Of a DNA stretch of 64,000 bases, positions 56,362-64,000 are shown piece after piece. Within the stretch, counting starts at the first letter, position 1; each line of letters starts with the position of its first letter. This DNA is from Colwellia demingiae (GTDB lineage Bacteria > Pseudomonadota > Gammaproteobacteria > Enterobacterales > Alteromonadaceae), in contig NZ_VOLT01000004.1 in the NCBI RefSeq assembly GCF_007954275.1, positions 186,001 to 250,000 on the forward strand, written 5' to 3'. The notes beneath the pieces were generated by a model. The model made no database searches. It was not told the DNA's origin and saw nothing but the letters and a program-made list of their open reading frames with translations. The translations under genes and the position numbers were made by a program.

Positions 56362-57825
56362 GTGAGAGCAAACGACCAATCATCCTCTACGCCTAAGACA
56401 AATAAGCCTGTGGTAGAGCAGCATATCCCAATCAAAAATGTCAAGATTCATGGCAGTAAAAATACGGGTAAAGAACGCTATAAACCAGGTGACCAAATAT
56501 ATGTTCGTAAAGTATCTGGCTTTTTCCAAAAACTAAGACAACGTATGAACTTGGTTTATTTTGCTTTCTTTTTAATGCTTCCTTGGCTTCAATTTAATGG
56601 TCATCAAGCTGTATTGTTCGACATTAGTGAACAGCGATTTACCATATTTAACCTAACACTCTGGCCACAAGATTTAACCCTGCTGGCATGGTTCTTTATC
56701 CTAGGTGCATTTCTACTCTTCTTTGTTACCACTTTCTTAGGGCGTGTGTGGTGTGGTTATATGTGCCCACAAACCGTTTGGACCTTCATTTTTATTTGGT
56801 TTGAAGAAAAGATTGAAGGTACGGCTAACCAGCGTAGGAAGCTAGACGGACAAAAGATGACTAGTAATAAGGTTATTCGAAAAACCTTAAAACATAGTGC
56901 CTGGTTATTATTCTCCTTATTTACCGCGATGACATTTGCTGGTTACTTTTCACCGATGCAAGATCTATTCGTTGATGTTTTCACCTTAGATACCAGTGTG
57001 ATGATGGCGGGTATTTTAGCCTTTTTCACCTTTGCCACCTATGGTAATGCGGGATGGATGCGAGAAACTGTTTGTTTGCACATGTGCCCATATGCGCGCT
57101 TCCAGTCAGCTATGTTTGATAAAGATACCCTAACGGTTGCCTATGATGCTGAACGCGGCGAGGGACGAGGTGCACGTGGTCGTAAACAAGATCATAAGGC
57201 AATGGGACTTGGCGACTGTATTGATTGTAATTTATGTGTTGAAGTTTGCCCTACTGGTATAGATATCCGTAACGGCTTGCAATATGAATGTATTAATTGT
57301 GGTTCTTGTGTTGATGCTTGTTCGGGTGTTATGAGTAAGATGAATTATCCGCAAGGTCTCATTCGTTATACCACAGAGCATGAATTGAAAGGCAAGAAAG
57401 TTCATCTAGTTCGCTCTAAGCTTATTGGTTATGCGGTATTGCTTGTTATTATGAGCACTATGTTACTACTTGAAATTGTTAATCGTGTACCTTTATCGTT
57501 AGATATCATTCGCGATCGCACTGAGTTAGCAAGAGAAAATTTTAATGGTGAAATTGAAAATGTTTATACGTTAAAAATTCTTAATATGTCACAAACTGAT
57601 AATACTTATAAACTTTCTGTAAAGGGTATTGAGAATACCCTGTGGCACGGCAAACAAGAAGTGCTAGTTGAGGCTGCGACAGTTTATACACTGCCTATCA
57701 GTATTTCGGTTGACCCATATGAATTGGAAAAGTACATGAGTAATATTACCTTTGTTGTAGAACAAGTTTCACCGGAAAGTGATGCGAGAATCGAGCAAGA
57801 AAGCCGATTTTTTAATAAACGCTAA
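56362..57825 (+). CDS. ccoG: Cytochrome c oxidase accessory protein CcoG
   Basis: The 487-residue inner-membrane protein of the FixG/RdxA family helps deliver copper to cbb3 oxidase. Several helices (about 65-85, 110-132, 180-200, 215-232, 355-375) surround two ferredoxin-type clusters: CIDCNLCVEVCPTG and CINCGSCVDAC, with an extra WCGYMCPQTVW motif near 135. The C-terminal part is an immunoglobulin-like periplasmic domain. It starts at GTG 56362, with AAGGA upstream. The stop overlaps srkA by one base. Confidence 0.92.
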   Translation: MRANDQSSSTPKTNKPVVEQHIPIKNVKIHGSKNTGKERYKPGDQIYVRKVSGFFQKLRQRMNLVYFAFFLMLPWLQFNGHQAVLFDISEQRFTIFNLTLWPQDLTLLAWFFILGAFLLFFVTTFLGRVWCGYMCPQTVWTFIFIWFEEKIEGTANQRRKLDGQKMTSNKVIRKTLKHSAWLLFSLFTAMTFAGYFSPMQDLFVDVFTLDTSVMMAGILAFFTFATYGNAGWMRETVCLHMCPYARFQSAMFDKDTLTVAYDAERGEGRGARGRKQDHKAMGLGDCIDCNLCVEVCPTGIDIRNGLQYECINCGSCVDACSGVMSKMNYPQGLIRYTTEHELKGKKVHLVRSKLIGYAVLLVIMSTMLLLEIVNRVPLSLDIIRDRTELARENFNGEIENVYTLKILNMSQTDNTYKLSVKGIENTLWHGKQEVLVEAATVYTLPISISVDPYELEKYMSNITFVVEQVSPESDARIEQESRFFNKR

Positions 57826-58811
57826 TGGCATCATTTGATTTCAGTGCCTTGTCACCAGATTTAATTATTGATGGCTTAGAGAGTGCCGGTTTTAGTGTTG
57901 ATAGTGGTTTATTAGCACTTAATAGCTATGAGAACCGTGTCTATCAATTTCATGATGATAATTTAGTTAAATATGTGACCAAGTTTTACCGACCACAGCG
58001 TTGGCAGCTTGCCCAAATAAACGAAGAACATGACTTTTCTTTTGAGTTGGAGGAGCAAGAGTTACCCATTGTTGCGCCACTAAAAATAAACGGACAAAGT
58101 TTATTTGAGCACAAAGGTTATCATTTCGCGGTATTTCCCTGTCGAGGCGGCCGTATTTTTGAGGTTGATAACCTTAACCAGTTAGAATGGATGGGGCGCT
58201 TTATTGCGCGCATTCATGCTGTTTCGTCGCAAAATGACTTCATACAGCGGCCAGATTTTAATAGCGATGAGTTACTTTTCCAAGCCCGTGAAACTATCAA
58301 AGCTTCAAATTATGTACCAAAAAGTTTAACTACACCCTTTTTTACTATTTTGGACCAAGTCATTGAGGTAGCAGCTAAGCAGTATTTACCTGCACAGCAC
58401 ATGCAGCAAATTCGCTTACATGGTGATTGTCACGCAGGTAATATTTTATGGCGTGATGAAGGACCTCACTTTGTTGATTTAGATGATTGTCGAACAGGAC
58501 CTGCTATTCAAGACCTTTGGATGATGCTATCAGGTGATAGACAACAGCAGCTGTTACAACTTGATACACTATTAATGGGGTATGAAGAGTTCTTTACGTT
58601 TGAAAATGACCAGCTTTTTTTGATAGAATCACTAAGAACTATGCGCGTTGTTAATTACATGGCGTGGTTATGTAAACGTTGGCATGATCCAGCTTTCCCA
58701 CAAAACTTTCCTTGGTTTAATACTGAGAAGTATTGGGAGCAGCAAATACTAATGCTTAAAGAGCAAATGTCAGCATTGCAACAACCGCCGTTAAGTTTGA
58801 ATAATTTTTAG
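57825..58811 (+). CDS. srkA: Stress response kinase A (YihE/RdoA-like)
   Basis: The 328-residue Ser/Thr kinase has an aminoglycoside-phosphotransferase-like fold: a catalytic loop LHGDCHAGNILW (about 199-210) and the metal motif FVDLDDCRTGP (about 217-227), as in E. coli SrkA. SrkA counters stress-induced toxin activity such as MazF. It overlaps ccoG and is followed by dsbA after 83 bases, the conserved srkA-dsbA pair. Confidence 0.9.
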   Translation: MASFDFSALSPDLIIDGLESAGFSVDSGLLALNSYENRVYQFHDDNLVKYVTKFYRPQRWQLAQINEEHDFSFELEEQELPIVAPLKINGQSLFEHKGYHFAVFPCRGGRIFEVDNLNQLEWMGRFIARIHAVSSQNDFIQRPDFNSDELLFQARETIKASNYVPKSLTTPFFTILDQVIEVAAKQYLPAQHMQQIRLHGDCHAGNILWRDEGPHFVDLDDCRTGPAIQDLWMMLSGDRQQQLLQLDTLLMGYEEFFTFENDQLFLIESLRTMRVVNYMAWLCKRWHDPAFPQNFPWFNTEKYWEQQILMLKEQMSALQQPPLSLNNF

Positions 58812-58894
58812 CTTTAATTACTGATAATTAGTAAGTAATGTAAATTACTGAGATTAGTTACTGTGGTGGGGCAATTTTACTTTAGGAAATAATA

Positions 58895-59539
58895 ATGAAT
58901 AAATTACTAAGATCTCTTTTGTTAATGCCGTTGTTGGCTTTATCGGTAAACGCTGCAGCTGCACAATACACTGAGGGTGAGCAATATACTAAAGTGAATG
59001 AAACGGTAACTAAGAAAAAAGAAGTGAGAGAATACTTCTCAGTATATTGTGGTCACTGCTTTAAGTTTGAACCTATCATGCATGGTCTTAAAAAGAGTTT
59101 ACCCGAGGATGCTTCATTTGAGCGTAATCATGTAGATTTTCTTCGTGCGGCTAGCCCTAAGATTCAGCAAATGATCACTAAAGCTACTGTTGTCGCAGAG
59201 CAATTAGGTGACACAGATAAATTGATTGGTGCTGTCTTTAATTATATTCAGGTACAGCGAGCGGTTATTACTTCAGAAAAAGATTTACGCAATATATTTG
59301 TCTTAAACGGTGCTGACGGTGATAAATTTGATAAGTTAATGAAAAGTTTTAGTGTTAACTCTCAAGCAAAATCAATGAAAAAAAACCAAGACAATATGAC
59401 CGCTAAACGCGTATTAACGGGTGTGCCAACGATTATTGTTAATGGGAAATATAAAATTGACCCTGCTAAATTAGACAAAAATAATTTTGAGCAAGACTAC
59501 CAAAACTTAGTAAAATACTTACTTGAATTAGACTCATAA
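58895..59539 (+). CDS. dsbA: Thiol:disulfide interchange protein DsbA
   Basis: The 214-residue periplasmic oxidase has a signal peptide (about 1-22, cut near NAAAA) and a thioredoxin fold with an inserted helical domain. The active site is CGHC (52-55; E. coli has CPHC) and the cis-Pro motif is GVPT near residue 172. It introduces disulfides into exported proteins and is reoxidised by DsbB. The CGHC centre is of the PDI-like type and may tune its redox potential. A strong terminator follows. Confidence 0.92.
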   Translation: MNKLLRSLLLMPLLALSVNAAAAQYTEGEQYTKVNETVTKKKEVREYFSVYCGHCFKFEPIMHGLKKSLPEDASFERNHVDFLRAASPKIQQMITKATVVAEQLGDTDKLIGAVFNYIQVQRAVITSEKDLRNIFVLNGADGDKFDKLMKSFSVNSQAKSMKKNQDNMTAKRVLTGVPTIIVNGKYKIDPAKLDKNNFEQDYQNLVKYLLELDS

Positions 59540-59622
59540 GCGTTACAACCAATGGCAGCTAGTTGATAATACTTGGTTAATAGCACTTCAGTTAATATAA
59601 GTAGTTATTAAAGTTAGTTAAT

Positions 59623-59664
59623 AAAAAGGCAGAAGGTACTTATACCATCTGCCTTTTTTTTTTT
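59623..59664 (+). terminator. Rho-independent terminator after dsbA
   Basis: AGGCAGA-A-GGTA pairs with TACC-A-TCTGCCT around a CTTA loop with one mismatch, followed by about 11 T. It can work both ways, serving dsbA and the convergent degS. Confidence 0.9.
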
Positions 59665-59697
59665 ATGGGTGACTATATTGATTTGTTATAACTAAAG

Positions 59698-60768
59698 TTA
59701 GTTGGTCAACTCAATGATTTTTACCTTAGCTTCTATGGTATTGCCTTGTCGATAAATCTTGAAGGTTAGCTCTGTATTTGGCTGGGTTTCAGCAATGATA
59801 TCTAAGGCATCAGTTACGCTATTAATCGACTCATTATCGATCTGATAAACGACATCACCTACTTGTATTCCAGCTGCTTTTGCAGGACTATTATCCATTA
59901 CTTCTTCAACAACAAACCCTTTGAGCTCTTTATGGTAACGGTTAGTGGAAATACCTAACCAACCACGTACCACTTTGCCATTTTCAATTATTTGTCGCAT
60001 TACTTTGTAAGCTAATTGATAAGGTACAGCAAAGAAAATTCCTTGGATTGATAATTGTGGATTTGACTGGGTGAATTTTCTTGAATTAATTCCGACTAAA
60101 ATACCATTACTGTTAATAAGTGCTCCGCCGGAATTGCCTTCATTGATAGCAGCATCCATTTGTAAAAACTCTAAATAGCTAGTGTTACTCAGACCATTAC
60201 GGCCTGTTGCACTAATAATACCTTGAGTCACGGTTTGACCTAAGTTTAGTGGGTTACCAATCGCAAGAACAATATCGCCAACTAGCGATGTTTGCTGCTC
60301 CTTTTGCGGGATTATAGGCAAGTTGTTAGCATTTACTTTTAGAACTGCTAAGTCAGTATAATGGTCAAAACCGATCAGCTCGGCTGGATATATCTGGCCA
60401 TCTTGTAGTAGTACTTGAATAAGGTCAGCTTGGCGAATTACGTGCAAGTTAGTCAATATATAGCCATGGGTGTCCATAATCACGCCTGAGCCTAAGCGAG
60501 TACTTTTACGCGCTTTTCGACCGTATTGTGGATTCACTTCAATTTGTTGAGAATAAATATTAACAACAGCAGGGCTAGCAATGCTAACGGCTTTGGCGAA
60601 TGAAAGTGGTGCTTGTTGTGCTTGGCTGCCTTTAAAAAGGCTTGTTGCTAAACTGGTATCGTTTAAGCCTGGGACTAATCCAGGTATTAGGAGTAATAAC
60701 ACTACAGCGATCAGGACACCGTAACTTATTGCTGTAATTGTATATTTTATTGAAGAGAAGAGTTTCAA
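59698..60768 (-). CDS. degS: Periplasmic-membrane serine protease DegS
   Basis: The 356-residue HtrA protease has an N-terminal membrane anchor (about 12-33), a trypsin-like domain with His109 in TNLHV, Asp139 in YTDLAVL and Ser213 in EGNSGGA, and one PDZ domain (about 255-350). The single PDZ and uncleaved anchor fit DegS, which starts the sigma-E response by cutting RseA. It starts at TTG 60768, without a clear ribosome binding site. It follows degQ, separated by a structured terminator. Confidence 0.9.
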   Translation of the reverse strand: MKLFSSIKYTITAISYGVLIAVVLLLLIPGLVPGLNDTSLATSLFKGSQAQQAPLSFAKAVSIASPAVVNIYSQQIEVNPQYGRKARKSTRLGSGVIMDTHGYILTNLHVIRQADLIQVLLQDGQIYPAELIGFDHYTDLAVLKVNANNLPIIPQKEQQTSLVGDIVLAIGNPLNLGQTVTQGIISATGRNGLSNTSYLEFLQMDAAINEGNSGGALINSNGILVGINSRKFTQSNPQLSIQGIFFAVPYQLAYKVMRQIIENGKVVRGWLGISTNRYHKELKGFVVEEVMDNSPAKAAGIQVGDVVYQIDNESINSVTDALDIIAETQPNTELTFKIYRQGNTIEAKVKIIELTN

Positions 60769-60813
60769 AGGTTATCTTATTTTATGTTGTACCAATGTTT
60801 TTCAGTGTAACAT

Positions 60814-60875
60814 AAAAAAAGCTGATTACATTGAGTTCAACCGAAGCAAGTCGGTCTCGTCAATCTAATCAGCTT
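60814..60875 (-). terminator. Structured terminator between degQ and degS
   Basis: Three stacked stems, AAGCTGATTA with TAATCAGCTT, ATTGA with TCAAT, and ACCGA with TCGGT, form one long hairpin followed on the minus strand by seven T (A-run at 60814-60820). It should end most degQ transcripts before degS. Confidence 0.85.
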
Positions 60876-60905
60876 AGGTATCATTTACTCAATACCTTTG
60901 TAGTG

Positions 60906-62285
60906 TTAACGGATCATTATGTACTGGGAATGATTATCCCGAACAATGTTTAGCGCTAATACACCACTTTTATCTTTAAGGTAATCACGTAATTGAGCAA
61001 TATCTTTGATACGACTACGGTTAACGCCTGTGATGATATCACCTGCTTGAAATCCTGCCATTTGTGCCGGAGAGCCTTCGGCAACTTGTGCTATGATAAT
61101 CGCTTGCTTCTTGGTGTCATTTTCTAATTTAGTACCATCTAACATAGTGTGAATGCTGGCGGCAGCAATGTCAGCACTTTGATCTTGCTTTAACTTAACG
61201 GTAAATACTTTGTTGTCACCATCTCTTATCACCGTTAACTTAACTTTTTTATTCGCGCCAATTGAACCAATTTTAGCGCGTAATTCAAAGAAGCTCTTAA
61301 TTGCTTTACCATTGACGGCAATAATCACATCACCTGCTTTAATACCCGCTTCGTCGGCAGCAGAGTCGGGCATAACTTGCTCGATAAAGCCGCCTTGACT
61401 AGTTTCTAGCTCCATTGCTTTAGCAATCTCGCTATTAACACTACGTCCAGATACACCAAGAATACCGCGGTGTACTTCACCAAATTCAATTATTTGTGTA
61501 ATTAGGTTATGCATCATATTACTTGGGATAGCAAAGCCAATACCGACATTACCACCACTAGGCCCTAATATCGCAGTGTTGATACCTATCAATTCACCGC
61601 GTAGGTTAACTAAAGCGCCACCGGAGTTACCACTATTTATGGCAGCATCGGTTTGGATAAAGTCTTCATAATGTTCGATATTCAGATTACTACGTCCTAG
61701 GGCACTAACAATGCCAGAAGTGACGGTTTGTCCTAGGCCAAATGGGCTACCAATAGCAACGGCAAAATCCCCAACACGCAAATTATCCGAATCGGCTAAT
61801 TTGATTTCACTTAAGTTTTCAGAATCAATCTGTAATAAGGCAATGTCACTTTTTGCATCACTACCAATTTTTTTCGCTTCCAACTGACGACCATCTTTTA
61901 AGGTGATCATAATTTTGTCAGCATTTTCTATGACATGATTATTGGTAACAACATAGCCTTCATCACTATCAATAATTACACCTGAGCCTAGGCCACGAAA
62001 AGGTCTCTGTTGAGGTTGTCCTTGATTTTTTTCTTTATTACCAAAGAAAAATTTGAATGCGTCAGGTACATTTTGTTGTGGCACATTATGGGTGCCTATT
62101 ACAGAGATACTAACAACAGCTGGAGTTGCATGTTCAAGCATTGGAGCTAAGCTTGGCATTACATGACCATCTACTTGGGCAGGTAAGTTTGCTAATGCAG
62201 GAGCGCTAGTAAGTGCTAAGGTAGAGGATAATAATGCGGCACTGATTACAATAGATAATTTAGATGATGTAAATGATTTTTTCAT
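60906..62285 (-). CDS. degQ: Periplasmic serine endoprotease DegQ/DegP
   Basis: The 459-residue HtrA protease has a signal peptide (about 1-32, cut after ALA), a protease domain with His117 in TNNHVI, Asp147 in KSDIALL and Ser221 in SGNSGGA, and two PDZ domains (about 265-355 and 370-455). The short LA loop and overall length suit DegQ. It degrades or refolds misfolded envelope proteins. It lies downstream of zapG with a terminator between, an order shared with E. coli. Confidence 0.92.
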   Translation of the reverse strand: MKKSFTSSKLSIVISAALLSSTLALTSAPALANLPAQVDGHVMPSLAPMLEHATPAVVSISVIGTHNVPQQNVPDAFKFFFGNKEKNQGQPQQRPFRGLGSGVIIDSDEGYVVTNNHVIENADKIMITLKDGRQLEAKKIGSDAKSDIALLQIDSENLSEIKLADSDNLRVGDFAVAIGSPFGLGQTVTSGIVSALGRSNLNIEHYEDFIQTDAAINSGNSGGALVNLRGELIGINTAILGPSGGNVGIGFAIPSNMMHNLITQIIEFGEVHRGILGVSGRSVNSEIAKAMELETSQGGFIEQVMPDSAADEAGIKAGDVIIAVNGKAIKSFFELRAKIGSIGANKKVKLTVIRDGDNKVFTVKLKQDQSADIAAASIHTMLDGTKLENDTKKQAIIIAQVAEGSPAQMAGFQAGDIITGVNRSRIKDIAQLRDYLKDKSGVLALNIVRDNHSQYIMIR

Positions 62286-62321
62286 ATTTAAGCGTTCTCC
62301 GAGGTTTATTGTTAACCCAAT

Positions 62322-62352
62322 AAAAAAAGCTAACTGTAGTTCAGTTAACTTT
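62322..62352 (-). terminator. Rho-independent terminator after zapG
   Basis: On the minus strand TAACTG pairs with CAGTTA around a 5-base loop, followed by GC and seven T (A-run at 62322-62328). A second perfect 11-bp hairpin (62372-62382 with 62387-62397) precedes it. Confidence 0.7.
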
Positions 62353-62412
62353 AATAAATACTCCTAAATAGACTGAACTAAAAAGCTTTAGTTCAGTTAA
62401 TCATGTATCAAA

Positions 62413-62868
62413 TTACACTGTAGTTGTAACTTTTTGTTTCTGGTCGGCAAATAAACCACTTGGATTACCAGAATAATCAAGCGGTGCTTCAGTCATGGCT
62501 TCAGCTGCTTCACTAGCACGCTTTTGGTGACGTAAAGTCGCCGTTTGTGCAAGTTGTTGTTGAGTCTCTGCAGAGAAAAATGGCATACCTTCAACTTCTA
62601 CCGTAGTCGCTTTTTGTAGTAACTGAGTACTCTCTTGCATTTGCTTCATGGCTGTTTGACAAGTGTTATTCATTTGGTCAAGTAACTTGGCTGAACTTTC
62701 TAAATGTTCGGCAACATCTAGTTTATATTGATCTAAAGCGGCTTCACTTTTATTGACTTGGTCCGCTAATTTACGTTGCTCTTGGCTTGTACTAGAAAGA
62801 AGACGATTTGCGAAAAAACCACCGATGCCGCCGATGATAAAGATGACTAGAGCTATTACTACATTCAT
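62413..62868 (-). CDS. zapG: ZapG/YhcB family envelope-division protein (DUF1043)
   Basis: The 151-residue protein has one N-terminal membrane helix (about 3-20, IALVIFIIGGIGGFFANR) and a long coiled coil (about 30-100), ending with a less ordered tail that includes PLDYSGNPSGLF, a family motif. ZapG links cell division and envelope synthesis, interacting with the divisome and the Rod system. AAGG precedes the ATG. It is divergent from zapE, as in E. coli. Confidence 0.88.
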   Translation of the reverse strand: MNVVIALVIFIIGGIGGFFANRLLSSTSQEQRKLADQVNKSEAALDQYKLDVAEHLESSAKLLDQMNNTCQTAMKQMQESTQLLQKATTVEVEGMPFFSAETQQQLAQTATLRHQKRASEAAEAMTEAPLDYSGNPSGLFADQKQKVTTTV

Positions 62869-63015
62869 AGAGTGTACCTTACATTGTAAATAGAAATTAA
62901 ATATGGTGCCAAGATAGATTATACTATCATCTAAACAATTTACTTAGTAAAAATATCTAGGTAAAAATTTATTTTTCAAGTGTATATTTTCGTTATCAAT
63001 CAAGATGCATGTTTT

Positions 63016-63115
63016 AGAGTACTTGAACAATTTCATTTCAAGGTGCTGTAATGAAATAATGATTATTTCATTATAAGTCACAGTAACGATTTGGTGATAT
63101 TGCTCAAGTACTTTT
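63016..63115. repeat. Long nested inverted repeat between zapG and zapE
   Basis: Outer arms of about 19 bases (63016-63034 and 63096-63115) share GTACTTGA-CAAT with ATTG-TCAAGTAC. Inside is a perfect 11-bp hairpin TAATGAAATAA (63049-63059) with TTATTTCATTA (63063-63073). No ORF is present in this roughly 420-base interval. It may be a MITE-like repeat or a structured leader. Confidence 0.65.
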
Positions 63116-63287
63116 TCCATTGAGTTAACGTAACTTTATAGCGCGTTAAATAATTAAACCATAGAGTAATTATGCGTAAATTATTTTTCTTGCCTAGGGT
63201 TATTTTAATTCTCACTGCAATCTTGCACTTTCAATAGTAACGGGTATCGACATATTAATAATTGATTCAAAATAACATAGGCTCTCA

Positions 63288-64000
63288 ATGATAAAGCTCT
63301 CTCCTATAGATAAGTATAAACAAGATTTAACCAGAGATGATTTTCTTTTTGATGCAGCACAAGAAAATGCTGTTATTCATTTACAACGCTTATATGACGA
63401 CTTACAAAGCAAGCCATTAGCTGTTTCCGGTTTTAAAAAAGTACTTAACCGCTGGAAAAAAGTATATAAAAAACAAGAACAACAACCCATTAAAGGCTTA
63501 TATTTTTGGGGGGGAGTGGGTCGAGGTAAAACCTACTTAGTTGATACTTTTTTTGACAGCTTACCTTTTAAAAATAAAATGCGAGTACACTTTCATCGTT
63601 TTATGCACAGAGTTCATCAAGAACTCAAAGGTTTGTCAGGACAGTCTGACCCGCTGAAAATTATTGCTAAGAAATTTGCAGATGAAACACAAATCATCTG
63701 TTTCGATGAATTTTTTGTTTCTGATATTACCGATGCCATGATTTTAGGCACATTATTTGAGGAATTATTTGCGCATAATGTCACGTTAGTAGCGACATCT
63801 AATATTATCCCTGATGAGTTGTATCGTAATGGATTGCAACGTGAGCGCTTTTTACCGGCTATAAAACTTATCAATCAGCATACTCTCATTGTTAATGTTG
63901 ATAGTGGTGTTGATTATCGTCTAAGAACCTTAGAGCAAGCGGAAATATTTCATTATCCTCTTGATGCTCAAGCAGATGAAAACTTAAAGCATTACTTTAA
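63288..64000 (+). CDS. zapE: Cell division protein ZapE, AFG1-like ATPase (5' part)
   Basis: The frame starts at ATG 63288 and runs off the right edge; 237 codons are present. Walker A GGVGRGKT is at 75-82, Walker B IICFDEFFV near 137-145, and VATSNIIPDELYRNGLQRERFLPAI gives the sensor and arginine-finger region. ZapE is an ATPase that destabilises FtsZ rings during late division. It is divergent from zapG. E. coli ZapE is about 375 aa, so about a third is missing here. Confidence 0.93.
   Translation, partial: MIKLSPIDKYKQDLTRDDFLFDAAQENAVIHLQRLYDDLQSKPLAVSGFKKVLNRWKKVYKKQEQQPIKGLYFWGGVGRGKTYLVDTFFDSLPFKNKMRVHFHRFMHRVHQELKGLSGQSDPLKIIAKKFADETQIICFDEFFVSDITDAMILGTLFEELFAHNVTLVATSNIIPDELYRNGLQRERFLPAIKLINQHTLIVNVDSGVDYRLRTLEQAEIFHYPLDAQADENLKHYF

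Noticed and set aside
1..64000. CRISPR arrays, tRNA or rRNA genes, prophage
   Set aside because: I saw no regularly spaced direct repeats, no cloverleaf with GTTCGAATC-like arms and no phage-type gene runs.

Overview
The window is AT-rich chromosomal DNA from a marine gammaproteobacterium of the Alteromonadales. Protein character and gene order point most closely to Colwellia or a near relative; this is inference from recognisable families and synteny, not a database match. I see no rRNA, tRNA, prophage, CRISPR array or complete insertion sequence. Most of the window is housekeeping blocks in enterobacterial-like order: gpmI-envC-yibQ facing yibN-grxC-secB-gpsA with trmL beyond; orn facing rsgA-psd; hslU-hslV-ftsN-priA with rpmE divergent; ccoG-srkA-dsbA; and degS-degQ-zapG facing zapE.

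Layout. 1-6.9 kb: end of a sodium-dependent transporter, a MITE-like repeat, an rRNA-type methyltransferase, an exported ATP-dependent DNA ligase, and small conserved genes (DUF3581, GIY-YIG, arfB, DUF2797, HDOD). 7.0-11.2 kb: a decayed exosortase/PEP-CTERM-associated locus, with an intact acyltransferase and FAD oxidoreductase beside a fused relic of an AMP-ligase and a PLP decarboxylase, then a small trypsin-like protease. 11.3-18.2 kb: cell division, glycolysis, redox and secretion genes. 18.2-18.5 kb: a second MITE-like element whose core matches the first in reverse orientation but whose ends differ. 18.7-27.9 kb: fieF, a lysophospholipase-like hydrolase, a BlaI/BlaR1-type pair with a TonB tail, psd, rsgA, orn and a DUF885 protein.

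28.2-37.6 kb is a cyclic-di-GMP and chemotaxis neighbourhood: an apparently orphan c-di-GMP-I (GEMM-I) riboswitch on the minus strand with its own sigma70-like promoter, a TPR protein ending in a degenerate GGDEF domain, a small membrane protein, a protein with both GGDEF and EAL degenerate, rraA on the other strand, a GGDEF-EAL protein whose EAL looks active, and a chemoreceptor. 37.7-43.8 kb is hslUV-ftsN-priA-rpmE. 44.1-46.4 kb is an ECF sigma / anti-sigma / DUF4097 unit. 46.6-56.2 kb carries dnaB, yjbQ, metR beside a ruined metE, a VOC protein, purU, a peroxiredoxin-glutaredoxin fusion and hutG-hutF behind a HutC-like operator. 56.4-64.0 kb is ccoG-srkA-dsbA, the HtrA proteases, zapG and the start of zapE.

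The most noteworthy items are the orphan riboswitch, the two MITEs with a shared core and different ends, the fused exosortase-locus relic, the metE relic beside intact metR, and several nested or interleaved inverted repeats, notably upstream of dnaB and between zapG and zapE.
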